Below are positions 1 to 8,713 of a DNA stretch of 35,439 bases, piece by piece; the stretch's first letter is position 1; every line of letters starts with the position of its first letter. The notes under the pieces are model-generated. The model was not told the DNA's origin. It did no database searches and saw only the letters and a program-made list of their open reading frames with translations. The position numbers were made by a program, and so were the translations under genes. The stretch is from contig JASJCJ010000093.1 of assembly GCA_030066045.1 (NCBI GenBank), forward strand, positions 1 through 35,439, read 5' to 3'. The DNA comes from Calothrix sp. MO_167.B12 (lineage in GTDB: Bacteria; Cyanobacteriota; Cyanobacteriia; Cyanobacteriales; Nostocaceae).

Positions 1-176
1 ACATTAAAACCTCCCAAACCTAACCCCCCTATCCCCCCTTCCCTACAAGAAAATGGGGGTTTCAAAGACTCTCTCTTACTAGGAGAGAGGTTTACCAGAG
101 AGGTTTTAAGTAAGCCTTTAGACTTTCCAAACATCCTCTTATACTCCCATTACGCTCTAAGATTACCGAAAAATTG

Positions 177-267
177 TAGGTTGGGTTGAGGAACGTAGAC
201 GCGAAGCGGCTTGGAGCAGAGTAACCCAACGTCTGTGTTGGGTTGAACGAAGTGAAACCCAACCTAC
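177..267. repeat. Palindromic dispersed repeat with GTAGGTTGGGTT ends
   Basis: The left arm GTAGGTTGGGTT (177-188) pairs with the right arm AACCCAACCTAC (256-267). The interior, about 180-232, matches the reverse complement of 18941-18992, including CGTAGACGCGAAGCGGCTT-like and GAGTAACCCAA blocks. It is therefore a dispersed family with at least two members in this window. Similar repeats are common between cyanobacterial genes. There is no coding evidence. Confidence 0.75.
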
Positions 268-424
268 CTTATAGGAAATCTTCCACTGGGAAGGGAGTAG
301 GATACCGTTGGCTAATAGTAGGTTTGACCCCTCACTGGGCTGAAAGCTGAGAATTATTGTCATAATTTGAACTTGTTTTTTCTCCCCTCTGCTGCCAAAG
401 AGGGTAATACCCCTGATTCGCCAA

Positions 425-458
425 CAACATCCTTATAGGATGCAGGTGCAAAATATGA
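425..458. repeat. Partial end of the ATCTTGCACC repeat family
   Basis: CATCCTTATAGGATGCAGG followed by TGCAAAATATGA matches, with a few changes, the reverse complement of 24852-24883. The partner end was not found nearby, so this is probably a solo end or a decayed copy. Confidence 0.45.
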
Positions 459-624
459 TTTAACCTACTTGCAAGCAATGACCAAAAAATAAATTGGATA
501 CAAGCTCATCGATGCATCTATGGGGCAATACTTTTGATATAATGTCTGGTTAATTACCCATAATATTTGGTTGTGGTTAAATTTGATGTAATGCACTAGC
601 TACAAAGCTTTTAGTGTTGCTATC

Positions 625-1842
625 TTATGGTCGCAATAATGGTTGTTTAAGTGGACTTGATATGATTTTTGGCTTTCGCAAAGCGGTTGACATATCTTGA
701 ATGGCATCATCTATGTCATTAAAGAACTTATCTCGTCGGGCACGATACCAATCTTTTGCATCATCAAAATTATGGAGGGTCGATGACAATGTAACTGCCG
801 AGATAAGATATTGGGCAAACTTTTCTGGATTGTCAGCTACGGTAATTGTTGATGGTGGCTGAGAAATTCCTCGTATAGCTACAGGAGTTGCCACAATCAA
901 AGAGCCTGAAGCTATAGCATCCAGAGTTTTGATTTGTATACCACCCCCACTGAGAGTAGGAATTGCAACTACTTTGGCTTGAGCCATGAATTCTTGGGCA
1001 TCCGGCACTACACCCCGATAACATATGTTGGAATACTTTCCGTTTAACCAGTCAGCACCTTTGCCAGCAATATGAATTGACAGGTTTGGTGGAAGAAGTG
1101 GGTGTATTTTTTCAAGGAACCACTGCAAAGCTTCTTCATTTGCTCGCCATGTCCAACTACCTAGAAGACCAATGTCAAATTCTTTATTCAGTGGTTTATC
1201 TAGCAATTTTTCTGAAGCCGGAGGCTGAGTAAACGCTATTGCTTTAGCCCCTCCTTCAAGATTGGAAAAATACTTTGCATCATTCTCTGTAACTGTCCAA
1301 ACCTGTTTAACGGTGGTAGCCAGTTTATTTTCCTGGATCTTAATCAGATGAGCTTCTCGACTATAAATAAACTTTGAGATAAAGTTTCTCGCCTTTTCTG
1401 CTGTTTCTAGATAAAGCTTATGCTCAAGATTGTGAGAAATAGTAACCAACTTATCTTTCTCTTGAACAAGATGCTCTAACCAGCACAATTGGGGATGATC
1501 GATAATAATAAGGTCATAGTTATCCTTTGCTAAAAGCTCTTTTACCATCCCCACGTATTCTTTGGAGTAATACTTAACTGATGAATAAGGAAGTCCACTT
1601 AAAAAGCTTAAAAACATCCAGAATAATGCACTGGTTTTTGATAATTTAGTTTCTACATACCGTTCAGAAACAACGAATACACTCGGATCCGTTTTCTCTA
1701 AATAATCTCCTTTGCGAAGATATCCTAAGACAGACACCTGATGACCACATTCTTTGAGACCATCAATAAAGCATTGAGTCCCTACCTCACTACCATTGCG
1801 ACCTTGACTGAGAAGAATTGTTGTTAGAAAAAGAATTTTCAT
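625..1842 (-). CDS. GT4-type glycosyltransferase
   Basis: This 405-residue protein is a probable retaining, nucleotide-sugar-dependent glycosyltransferase of the GT-B fold. The N-terminal Rossmann half begins with MKILFLTTILLSQG and the usual Asn-Gly-containing loop. The C-terminal half has the acceptor region, then GKGADWLNG, and around residues 290-325 the donor-binding stretch SGGGIQIKTLDAIASG, where the usual EX7E motif is altered (no clear first Glu). It is the last gene of the minus-strand locus, 28 bp after gmhB. A decayed paralogous head lies at 5764-5901. The substrate cannot be read from sequence; the next-door heptose genes make a heptosyl donor possible, which is inference. Confidence 0.85.
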   Translation of the reverse strand: MKILFLTTILLSQGRNGSEVGTQCFIDGLKECGHQVSVLGYLRKGDYLEKTDPSVFVVSERYVETKLSKTSALFWMFLSFLSGLPYSSVKYYSKEYVGMVKELLAKDNYDLIIIDHPQLCWLEHLVQEKDKLVTISHNLEHKLYLETAEKARNFISKFIYSREAHLIKIQENKLATTVKQVWTVTENDAKYFSNLEGGAKAIAFTQPPASEKLLDKPLNKEFDIGLLGSWTWRANEEALQWFLEKIHPLLPPNLSIHIAGKGADWLNGKYSNICYRGVVPDAQEFMAQAKVVAIPTLSGGGIQIKTLDAIASGSLIVATPVAIRGISQPPSTITVADNPEKFAQYLISAVTLSSTLHNFDDAKDWYRARRDKFFNDIDDAIQDMSTALRKPKIISSPLKQPLLRP

Positions 1843-1870
1843 GACATCTGAAGTGATTAAGTATTATTCT

Positions 1871-2494
1871 CTAAATGGACAATTTCTGGGTAAAGCAATC
1901 TTGTTTTTCAAACTTAGAAAAGAGTTTTGGTAGGTTTTGAATTGAATCAATAATTGCATCTGCCTTTGTTGAATTTTCGCTAATTTGATGCCCAGAACGT
2001 ACCAAAACATTGAATCCTAACTGAGCTGCCAAACCAGCTTCAATATCACTTTCCTTATCTCCTATTAATATAGATTTAGACAAATTAATATTGAACTCAT
2101 CTCTTGCTTGAAAAAGCATACCTGGCTTTGGTTTTCTAGACCAGTGGTCTTTGCAATACTTACCTATTCCATACTGGGGATGAAATGGAGAGTAATAGGT
2201 CTTGGTTATTTTAACACCTCTATCCTCAAACTGCTTGACCATCCAGCAGTTCAAATTATAAAAGTCATCTTCAGTATAATAACCTCGCGCAATTCCTGCT
2301 TGATTCGTAATTACAATCAGTAAGTAGCCAGCATTTTGAAAAAAACTACATGCTTCAAAAACTCCTTCTATAAATTCAAATTCATCGATTTTATAGAGAT
2401 AATTAACCTCTTTATTAATCACCCCATCTCTATCTAAAAATAAAGCTTTACTCACAACGACTATTTGACGAAAAACTACAAATACTAACAACAA
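1871..2494 (-). CDS. gmhB: D-glycero-D-manno-heptose 1,7-bisphosphate 7-phosphatase
   Basis: A HAD-IIIA phosphatase that removes the C7 phosphate of heptose 1,7-bisphosphate, giving the heptose 1-phosphate used by HddC. Seen: catalytic DRDG (D21, D23 counted from the first ATG), TNQAG at about 63-67, RKPKPGM at about 120-126 and GDKESD at about 145-150. The true start may be GTG at 2452, which gives [10 protein letters not shown] near the N-terminus as in the family; the extra 14 residues from ATG 2494 look non-conserved. The canonical Cys/His zinc loop is altered: Ser replaces the first Cys, and HWS stands where CDC is usual. A MITE-like element begins 14 bp upstream of the longer start. Confidence 0.88.
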   Translation of the reverse strand: MLLVFVVFRQIVVVSKALFLDRDGVINKEVNYLYKIDEFEFIEGVFEACSFFQNAGYLLIVITNQAGIARGYYTEDDFYNLNCWMVKQFEDRGVKITKTYYSPFHPQYGIGKYCKDHWSRKPKPGMLFQARDEFNINLSKSILIGDKESDIEAGLAAQLGFNVLVRSGHQISENSTKADAIIDSIQNLPKLFSKFEKQDCFTQKLSI

Positions 2495-2507
2495 ACACTA
2501 CGTTTTT

Positions 2508-2638
2508 AGTACTTACGCAATTATCACAATCGGTAGTTGGTAAGTGACGTTATAAGTCTTATTGCTACGTTCAAATATTTTCGCACTGTCACCCATCTAC
2601 GCACTTTGCAGAAAAAATATACCAGTTGCGTAAGTCCT
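2508..2638. mobile_element. MITE-like element with AGGACTTACGCAA termini
   Basis: About 131 bp bounded by AGTACTTACGCAA (2508-2520) and TTGCGTAAGTCCT (2626-2638), inverted copies with one mismatch. The right end read in reverse continues ACTGG, as does the left end of the element at 16597-16746, so the two are one family. It has no open frame and is presumably mobilised in trans. It lies between gmhB and the methyltransferase gene and interrupts the heptose operon. Confidence 0.75.
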
Positions 2639-2751
2639 AGTTTTATAAGAAACTGAAGATAAACTCTTCCAACTTGGACGAGTTTTTAGTAATAGTTTTT
2701 TGGAAGGGTATAGGCGATGACAAAAGTATTTATAAAGGACTTTTTACTGCC

Positions 2752-3393
2752 TTATAAACGAACTGCATAAACATATTCTGCAAAACCTAATAAGTCCCAT
2801 AGAGCTGAGCCTGGAGCACCTTTTAGCGCATACTTTATATATAAAACTGGAAACAAGATTATTCTCAGCCAAATTCTCCTCGTACCGGCTTCGAGAATTT
2901 TACAGGAGTTGGAGAGAAGGGTATTAGCTACCTCCTGTACGGAGTAAACTCTTATGTGAGTAGAATCATCGCAGAAATTTAAACAACCTTTCATGCTAGG
3001 TAACGTCAGTGAACGAACTCCCGGGTATTCAATATATATTTTTCCTCCTAGTTTCAATTTTTGGCAAAGTTTTTCGATCAAACTTAAGCTATTGGCTAAA
3101 TGTTCAATAACATGATTTAAAATAATTACATCATAAAAATCATTCTCTAAGCAATCGAGTGAACCAGTCGCTAAATCAATTTCAAAATATTGATCCATAA
3201 CTTCATAGTCTTCTTTGTCGTTGTTGTAGGCGTAGCGATCAACACCATGGTAAATAGAGTTTGGAAACCACTTCTTTGTTAACCTAGGTGAATGATTGCC
3301 ACAGCCTATATCTAATATGCAGAACTTAAGAGAATGATACTCGGAGTAGAATAATCTAAATTTCGGAGGTGTCAATAAACTATGGACAGCCAT
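2752..3393 (-). CDS. Class I SAM-dependent methyltransferase
   Basis: A 213-residue methyltransferase of the Methyltransf_11/23 type. Motif I is ILDIGCGNHSPRL near residues 26-38, the acidic motif II region follows at GVDRY, and a DVIILNHVIEHL stretch near 107-118 is typical of motif IV. A C-terminal hydrophobic, basic segment could be membrane-associated. It sits 45 bp downstream of hddC in the heptose cluster, so methylation of a heptose or of a glycan end is plausible, but the sequence does not show the acceptor. Confidence 0.8.
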   Translation of the reverse strand: MAVHSLLTPPKFRLFYSEYHSLKFCILDIGCGNHSPRLTKKWFPNSIYHGVDRYAYNNDKEDYEVMDQYFEIDLATGSLDCLENDFYDVIILNHVIEHLANSLSLIEKLCQKLKLGGKIYIEYPGVRSLTLPSMKGCLNFCDDSTHIRVYSVQEVANTLLSNSCKILEAGTRRIWLRIILFPVLYIKYALKGAPGSALWDLLGFAEYVYAVRL

Positions 3394-3438
3394 TGTTTTT
3401 CCTTTGTTTTTCCTTCACAGATAGATGCAAAACCTGAT

Positions 3439-4143
3439 TTATATTAAAAGAAAATCAAGAGATTCTAGCTCTACTTGGGCTCTTCGATAATCTTCTGGAA
3501 TACCTATATCAATGAAATACCCATTAGAAGTAAAACCGTGAACCTGGATACGACTCAAATACGCCTCAATAAACTCTGTTTCAAAAGAAAATTTGCTGGG
3601 CAATTCAAGTTCTTCAATAATTTCTCTTCGGAGACAATAAATTCCACCATTGATTTGACCGCTGACTTGATGTTTTTTTTCTTCAAAGCCAATAACTTTC
3701 GTTGTAGCGAGAATGACATTTCCATACCTGTCAAAATCAACCATTGGTTTAAGAGCCAGGGTTAAATCTGATTGCTGTTCCAAATGAAATAACATCATTT
3801 GATAAAGGGGAACATCAAAAAGAGTATCTCCATTAACAATCCAAACATTTTCCAAGCTCGCTTGACTCAGTGCATGCTTAATAGCACCCCCTGTTCCCAG
3901 TGGCTCATTTTCAATTGAATACAACAGTTCACAGGACTTATATTGATTACCAAAATAAGAAGATATTTTTTCGTGTTTGTAACCTACAGAAAGAATAATT
4001 CTAGAAACACCATTAATTATCAGATAATCTAGCAGAAATTCCAGAAAAGGCTTAGACCCAATAGGAGCCATAGGTTTTGGCAGTGTCTGAGTTATAGCCT
4101 TCAGCCTTGTTCCTAATCCTCCAGCAAGAACAATAGCTTCCAT
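3439..4143 (-). CDS. hddC: D-glycero-D-manno-heptose 1-phosphate guanylyltransferase
   Basis: A nucleotidyltransferase that activates heptose 1-phosphate to the GDP-heptose donor. Seen: the signature GGLGTRL (residues 8-14) followed by LPKPMAPI (21-28), the GTGGA loop at 83-87 and the metal-binding GDT at 105-107. The 234-residue length is normal. The family shares its fold with glucose- and mannose-1-phosphate nucleotidylyltransferases, but the neighbouring gmhA and hddA make HddC the best reading. The ATG overlaps the gmhA stop in a TAATG arrangement, implying translational coupling. Confidence 0.88.
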   Translation of the reverse strand: MEAIVLAGGLGTRLKAITQTLPKPMAPIGSKPFLEFLLDYLIINGVSRIILSVGYKHEKISSYFGNQYKSCELLYSIENEPLGTGGAIKHALSQASLENVWIVNGDTLFDVPLYQMMLFHLEQQSDLTLALKPMVDFDRYGNVILATTKVIGFEEKKHQVSGQINGGIYCLRREIIEELELPSKFSFETEFIEAYLSRIQVHGFTSNGYFIDIGIPEDYRRAQVELESLDFLLI

Positions 4144-4739
4144 TAAGACCCTCCACCAAACAATGATTCCTCAACTACTGCACAAATTAAATGGATAATT
4201 AAAATATGTGCTTCTTGAATACGTGGAGTACTCTCAGACGGCACCATAATGCAATTATCACAAACTTCAGCCAATTTATACCCTGAAGCACCCGTTAAAC
4301 CAACAGTAATAATCCCCTTTGTTTGACACTCCTCAATTGCCTTCAATATATTGAGAGAATTACCGGATGTGGATAGTCCGATGAACATATCACCTTCCGC
4401 GCCATCTGCCTGCACCTGTCTGCTAAAAATCTTGTCATATCCATAATCATTGCCAATTGCAGTCAAAGCTGATGTATTTGTTGTTAGTGCAATTGATGGA
4501 AGACCAGGTCTATCAAAATTGAATCTCCCAGATAATTCAGCCGCCATATGCTGGGAGTCACTGGCACTCCCTCCGTTACCTGCAATTAACGTCTTATTGC
4601 CACGTCGGTAGACTGCTACACATCTCTCCGCAACTTCCTGAATTTCTGTTTTAATTCGTGTGTCTTCTAAAAGTTTTTTCTTAACTTCATAAGACTGCTT
4701 CAAGTGTTCCTCAATAGAGGAAACTGTTAAATTGCCCAT
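4143..4739 (-). CDS. gmhA: Phosphoheptose isomerase (sedoheptulose 7-phosphate isomerase)
   Basis: A SIS-fold isomerase converting sedoheptulose 7-phosphate to D-glycero-D-manno-heptose 7-phosphate, the entry step of the pathway. Seen: [17 protein letters not shown] (residues 53-69), STSGNS (123-128) and TPRIQEAH (171-178). By analogy with the E. coli enzyme, likely metal ligands are H64, E68, Q175 and H183. The 198-residue length is typical. The start overlaps the end of hddA by 13 bp and the stop overlaps the hddC start by 1 bp, so hddA-gmhA-hddC form a tightly coupled unit. Confidence 0.93.
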   Translation of the reverse strand: MGNLTVSSIEEHLKQSYEVKKKLLEDTRIKTEIQEVAERCVAVYRRGNKTLIAGNGGSASDSQHMAAELSGRFNFDRPGLPSIALTTNTSALTAIGNDYGYDKIFSRQVQADGAEGDMFIGLSTSGNSLNILKAIEECQTKGIITVGLTGASGYKLAEVCDNCIMVPSESTPRIQEAHILIIHLICAVVEESLFGGGS

Positions 4740-5770
4740 GATTCTGCTCCTTGTTGAACAAAGTGAAAGTTTCTTACAGACCCATCTAACTGATTGAGAG
4801 CTCTAATCACATCCATCCTTTTAGTGGGATCAACCATAAAGATGATGAAACCACCCCCACCAGCTCCAGAGATTTTCCCTGAATAGGCTCCTGCTTTAAG
4901 CGCAATTTCATATGCTTGCTCTATGATTGGATTGGAAATGCTACTAGCCAGTTTCTTTTTGGCTTCCCAAGATCGTCCTAAAATCTTCGCAATATCCTGT
5001 AAACTTCCTTTTAAAATATATTCCTTCATCAGAACTGCATCTCGTTTAATTTCATGAGTTGCCTCAAGAGCTTCCTGATTTTGAGTTTCTACATTCTTGA
5101 TTTGGTCTTTTAGGATTTTTGCAGATTCACGTGGAGCGTCGGTGTAATAAAGCACTAAAGAGCTTTCCAGTTCATTAATCATCCAGTTCTTAATTCTTAA
5201 AGGATTAACAATGACCCGCTCCTCAGCCTCAAACTCAATGAAGTTAAATCCACCAAAAGTGGCCGCATAGGTATCTTGCCTGCCTCCAGCAAGCCCCAAT
5301 TCGAGTCGCTCAACTTCGTAAGCTATGCGAGCAATTTCATATTCACCAAGGGGCAAATTCAGCCACTCTACATAGGCTGAGAGCATAGCCACTACCATTG
5401 TGGAAGATGAACCCAAGCCAGAGCCAGCAGGAGCATCTGAATAGGTTGTCATCTTTAGAGATAAAGGCTCACCTCTATTAAATTGCCTGACAACCCGATT
5501 GTAGACTGCCTTGTGTAAATCTAAATGACCGTTAAAGTCCAAATAAGACTGTGAATGTGCAGCGTAGGTTTCCTCTCTATCAGTAGCTGCAAACACAATT
5601 TGTTCCTTATCCCATGCTTCGATTACACAGTAAGCATACATATCTATCGTGACATTTAGGACATGCCCGCCGTAGATATCACTGTAAGGAGAAACATCAG
5701 ATCCTCCTCCAGCAAATCCCAGTCTTAAAGGTGCTCTTGATCTAATCAGCATATGTTTAGATATTAACAA
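4727..5770 (-). CDS. hddA: D-glycero-D-manno-heptose 7-phosphate kinase
   Basis: A GHMP-superfamily kinase that phosphorylates the anomeric carbon of heptose 7-phosphate to give the 1,7-bisphosphate. Seen: [20 protein letters not shown] near the N-terminus, the ATP loop [10 protein letters not shown] (114-123) and the C-terminal [10 protein letters not shown] motif. The family usually begins directly at M-x-I-R-S-R-A-P, so the internal ATG at 5752 is as likely a start as 5770. The gene is followed by gmhA with a 13-bp overlap. Immediately upstream lies the decayed head of a glycosyltransferase whose frame runs to within 7 bp of this start. Confidence 0.92.
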   Translation of the reverse strand: MLISKHMLIRSRAPLRLGFAGGGSDVSPYSDIYGGHVLNVTIDMYAYCVIEAWDKEQIVFAATDREETYAAHSQSYLDFNGHLDLHKAVYNRVVRQFNRGEPLSLKMTTYSDAPAGSGLGSSSTMVVAMLSAYVEWLNLPLGEYEIARIAYEVERLELGLAGGRQDTYAATFGGFNFIEFEAEERVIVNPLRIKNWMINELESSLVLYYTDAPRESAKILKDQIKNVETQNQEALEATHEIKRDAVLMKEYILKGSLQDIAKILGRSWEAKKKLASSISNPIIEQAYEIALKAGAYSGKISGAGGGGFIIFMVDPTKRMDVIRALNQLDGSVRNFHFVQQGAESWAI

Positions 5771-5901
5771 AAATCTAATTTGGTTTCTGATGAAACTTTA
5801 TGTCCATTGTGCCTGAAAGCATCAATAAAGCACTGCGATGCTACTTTACCTCCGTTGCAGTTTTTGCTAAGAAGAATCGTTGTTAAAAAGATAATTTTCC
5901 T
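5764..5901 (-). pseudogene. Remnant: head of a GT4 glycosyltransferase
   Basis: Reading leftwards from 5901, 46 codons give RKIIFLTTILLSKNCNGG, then an [16 protein letters not shown] stretch and a stop. This aligns without gaps to the first 37 residues of the glycosyltransferase at 625-1842, with about 22 identities. The start ATG has become AGG, and homology stops after about residue 37. It is a paralogous gene that has lost everything but its head, just upstream of hddA. Confidence 0.8.
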
Positions 5902-6033
5902 AGACACTGCTGCTTTCGTTTTTTAAGACTAAGCTCAAGGAATAACATTGATTCAAAAAAATATTCAATGCATATATCCTACATATTCAGTTGGAAATGA
6001 CCATAGAAGTTTGCGTAGAATCCTTGGGTCTAT

Positions 6034-7275
6034 TCAAATTTTGCTCAAGTTGAATTGTTTCATAGTATAGTATTGAGAAATTTCTTTTACCTTCAGAGGC
6101 CAAGTTTGCGTCTTGGCGAATTCATAGCCAATTCTGCCCATTTTTCGACGTTCTTCTGGATTTTTATACATATACTCGACAGCTTGAGCTAGTGCCCTAA
6201 CACTCTCATTCGGATTTGTTACTGGCACTTTTATACCAGCACCATTAGGCACAAAATCTCTTGCTCCATGATGGTTCAAAGTAATCATTGGTAGTGCTTG
6301 CGACATAGCTTCCAGCAATTGAGCCCCAGAAGAGTCGCGTAAGCTACTGAAGATAAAAACATCACTGTCTAAATATGCTTTCTTGACTTCCGTCCAGGGA
6401 ATATGACCACGATACTCTACCTTACCTTCTAAACCATATTCTTTGATCCAGTTAGGTATGTAATGGTCTAAAGAACCACGACCTAAGATCGTCAATTTAA
6501 AATGGATCGAAGGACTGACCTTCGATAGTGCTTCAAAGGTCAGAGGTAATCCCTTCCTTGGAATTACCTTACCAACCCAAAGCAGTTGTAGCTCTTGAGA
6601 GGCTGATCTGGTTGGAGGAACCTGAAGAAAGTATTCCTCAGGTAAGCCAAGATCCAACAATAATTCAACACGATGAGCACCCAATTGCCGAGCTAGCTTA
6701 GCTGTTTCCTGGTTAGTTGCTAAAACCAAGTCAGTCTGACTAAAATTTTGACGCAACAGAGGATTTAGAAAGATTAATCGGGTAGAAACCAAAGAACGCA
6801 GAGCTTCTGCAATCCACCCTTTGAGGAAGTATTTCTTAAAAACTGCTGGAGCAACTTGCCCTCCGCCACAAGGACCAAAGATAAAGGGTTTGTTGAGACG
6901 CCAAAGCGATGAGCCAGCTTGTAGGCTGCCCATGTTCAGATGGTGGACTACATCAAATCCATACACTTGATCTAATTGCTGCGCTGCATCATATGCTCGC
7001 TGCTGCCACGCTAAGTAATGCAAAATGCCCCATAATTTTTGGGGGATATAACGCTTGTAGGGTGTCATCCAAGCCGGATGAGCAACAGGTATGACATGAA
7101 AATTTGCCTGGGGCTGAGATGTTAGTACCTGTTCAATTTTGACCAGGTTCTCTACAGGAGTCATCACCCAAACTTCGTGTCCTAGCTTAGCAAGCTGCCA
7201 CGGGTAGTTCCAGCCCGTTCCTTCTTCCCTCCCTTCATCTGGTATACAGGCGTATGCAGCGATCAATATCTTCAT
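6034..7275 (-). CDS. GT4-family glycosyltransferase
   Basis: A GT-B fold glycosyltransferase of 413 residues. The N-terminus MKILIAAYACIPDEG, followed by a Gly-Trp-Asn stretch, is typical of a common GT4 subgroup. The C-terminal donor domain shows VGKVIPRKGL (234-243), TILGRGSL near 262-269 and RDSSGAQLLEAMSQALP (313-329), where the EX7E motif is represented by D/S...LLEAMS. No membrane segment or signal is seen, so it is probably cytoplasmic or peripheral. It would add one sugar to the lipid-linked repeat unit; donor and acceptor are unknown. Confidence 0.88.
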   Translation of the reverse strand: MKILIAAYACIPDEGREEGTGWNYPWQLAKLGHEVWVMTPVENLVKIEQVLTSQPQANFHVIPVAHPAWMTPYKRYIPQKLWGILHYLAWQQRAYDAAQQLDQVYGFDVVHHLNMGSLQAGSSLWRLNKPFIFGPCGGGQVAPAVFKKYFLKGWIAEALRSLVSTRLIFLNPLLRQNFSQTDLVLATNQETAKLARQLGAHRVELLLDLGLPEEYFLQVPPTRSASQELQLLWVGKVIPRKGLPLTFEALSKVSPSIHFKLTILGRGSLDHYIPNWIKEYGLEGKVEYRGHIPWTEVKKAYLDSDVFIFSSLRDSSGAQLLEAMSQALPMITLNHHGARDFVPNGAGIKVPVTNPNESVRALAQAVEYMYKNPEERRKMGRIGYEFAKTQTWPLKVKEISQYYTMKQFNLSKI

Positions 7276-7333
7276 TGCTATTATCTCTCTAAATCAATAA
7301 AAAAATTGGCATTGCCCACGAAAACCCTTATAT

Positions 7334-7350
7334 GGTGGGCAATGCCCACC
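7334..7350. repeat. Palindrome GGTGGGCAATGCCCACC
   Basis: A near-perfect 17-nt palindrome in the spacer upstream of the glycosyltransferase. A second related arm (about 7308-7318) precedes it. The identical sequence recurs at 20425-20441. It could form a hairpin in RNA, but no U-tract makes it an obvious terminator. Confidence 0.6.
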
Positions 7351-7408
7351 CTTGTATATTAGGACTTACCCAAAAAATGTCGAAACTAATTATCAAGTCC
7401 TGAATAGC

Positions 7409-8659
7409 CTAAGCTACTTTCTTTATAGCGGTACTCAAGTGGTATTGTTTTCGGATTCTATGCTGCTGAACAAGTGTAGAGAGACATATCGCTACATAAA
7501 AAGACCACATTGAACCAGTTCCCAAAACACCACCACTATCAGACCAATTAAATAAAAAGATGGCAACTAAACTTTGGAACATCCAAAATATGGCCATTTT
7601 TTCATTTATATTCGGTGTTAAATTAAATAGGCGAATACTTCTTATAAAAAGCAATAAAAAATTAATAACATATAGAGATAGCCCTATCCATCCTAACTGT
7701 AAAAGTACTTCCAAAAAACTATTATGAGCATTAAATCTTACTCCCGAGTCAGCACCACCTATTCCTGTTAGGGCCCATGAATTGTCCAAGACGTAAAAAG
7801 CGTGATCGGAAGTCCAAAATCCGGCAAAACCATAACCTAACCAAGGTCTTTCCCAGATTTTATCGAACATTAAATACCATATATCTGTACGTCCGTTGAA
7901 TGTTAGGCTCTTTCCTAAAATATCAACTAGAATAGTTTCCAAATTTCCCAACAATAATACAATAGCACTGCCACCTAACAATAACGAAATAGAGAACAGA
8001 ACTACCCGCACTTTATAATGTTGCATGACAACTTTATAAAGAGGAAACATACATACTAAGACACCAAAAATTAGATAAGCTGATTTGCTCTGAGAAAGAA
8101 AAATAAGAACTGCGGCAATACCGAATCCAAACCAAGCAAACCAATTTTGCTTCCCTCTCTTGAGAGCAGTAGTCAGGAAAAGTATCGCTGCAAAGGTAAC
8201 TGTTTTAGCCAGATGATTTTTATAAGCAAAGATACCTCTCCAAGGAACATCAATTGGACCAATTCCAACGATTAAACTAAGAAAGATGGTTAACCCAAAA
8301 ACCCAAGCCCATAAACGTATCTGCTCTTTAAGGCTATAACGAGTCGCTAAGTATGCCCCAAATACTGTCGAACGCACTAAGGCTTTAACCTCATTTAGGG
8401 TATAGTCTGGAGCAGCAGACCATAAAATTGAAGTTACGGAAGCCCCGAGCAAGAGCAGTAGCAAGATATCTCTTGTAGAAACATAGATGAAACGTTTCCA
8501 GCTCCCAATAACTAAAATGCCAAGAATTCCGTAGCTTGCGGCTTTAAGAAGTTGGCTCATGGAAGGAGGCAAAGAGATACCCAGGAAAGCTAGAAGCAAT
8601 AGAACAGTTATAGCTGGTTCTAACCTCCTCGCCAAACGCTGAAATGCCTGAAGATTCAA
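7409..8659 (-). CDS. O-antigen/exopolysaccharide polymerase (Wzy/WaaL-like)
   Basis: A polytopic membrane protein of 416 residues with about ten or more hydrophobic segments. It carries the Wzy_C pattern of O-antigen polymerases and ligases: FAYKNHLAK (144-152), SQSKSAYL (189-196), LTFNGRTDIW (252-261), RPWLGYGFAGFW (271-282) and AHNSFLEVLLQLGWIG (311-326). It probably polymerises lipid-linked repeat units at the periplasmic face in a Wzx/Wzy-type pathway. A ligase role cannot be excluded from sequence. The start is at 8659; an in-frame later start is not needed because the first hydrophobic segment follows at about residue 16. Confidence 0.88.
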   Translation of the reverse strand: MNLQAFQRLARRLEPAITVLLLLAFLGISLPPSMSQLLKAASYGILGILVIGSWKRFIYVSTRDILLLLLLGASVTSILWSAAPDYTLNEVKALVRSTVFGAYLATRYSLKEQIRLWAWVFGLTIFLSLIVGIGPIDVPWRGIFAYKNHLAKTVTFAAILFLTTALKRGKQNWFAWFGFGIAAVLIFLSQSKSAYLIFGVLVCMFPLYKVVMQHYKVRVVLFSISLLLGGSAIVLLLGNLETILVDILGKSLTFNGRTDIWYLMFDKIWERPWLGYGFAGFWTSDHAFYVLDNSWALTGIGGADSGVRFNAHNSFLEVLLQLGWIGLSLYVINFLLLFIRSIRLFNLTPNINEKMAIFWMFQSLVAIFLFNWSDSGGVLGTGSMWSFYVAICLSTLVQQHRIRKQYHLSTAIKKVA

Positions 8660-8713
8660 TGTCTATCCTCCAATGATTTAAAGTAGCTCACAAATAGCTT
8701 AAGTCTAACGTTT

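Larger units (their letters stand above)
1..624. other. Gene-free left end with dispersed repeats
   Basis: No convincing gene lies downstream of the first glycosyltransferase. The stretch holds a C-rich spacer (about 10-40), a small CTCTCTC/GAGAGAG hairpin (about 69-89), the GTAGGTTGGGTT palindromic repeat (177-267), and at about 425-458 a sequence resembling the end of the larger 24.85-25.18 kb repeat. Short open frames across the repeats look fortuitous. Confidence 0.6.

Noticed and set aside
163-363. 66-codon minus-strand open frame
   Set aside because: It runs across the palindromic repeat at 177-267 and has no motif; the frame is a by-product of repeat sequence.
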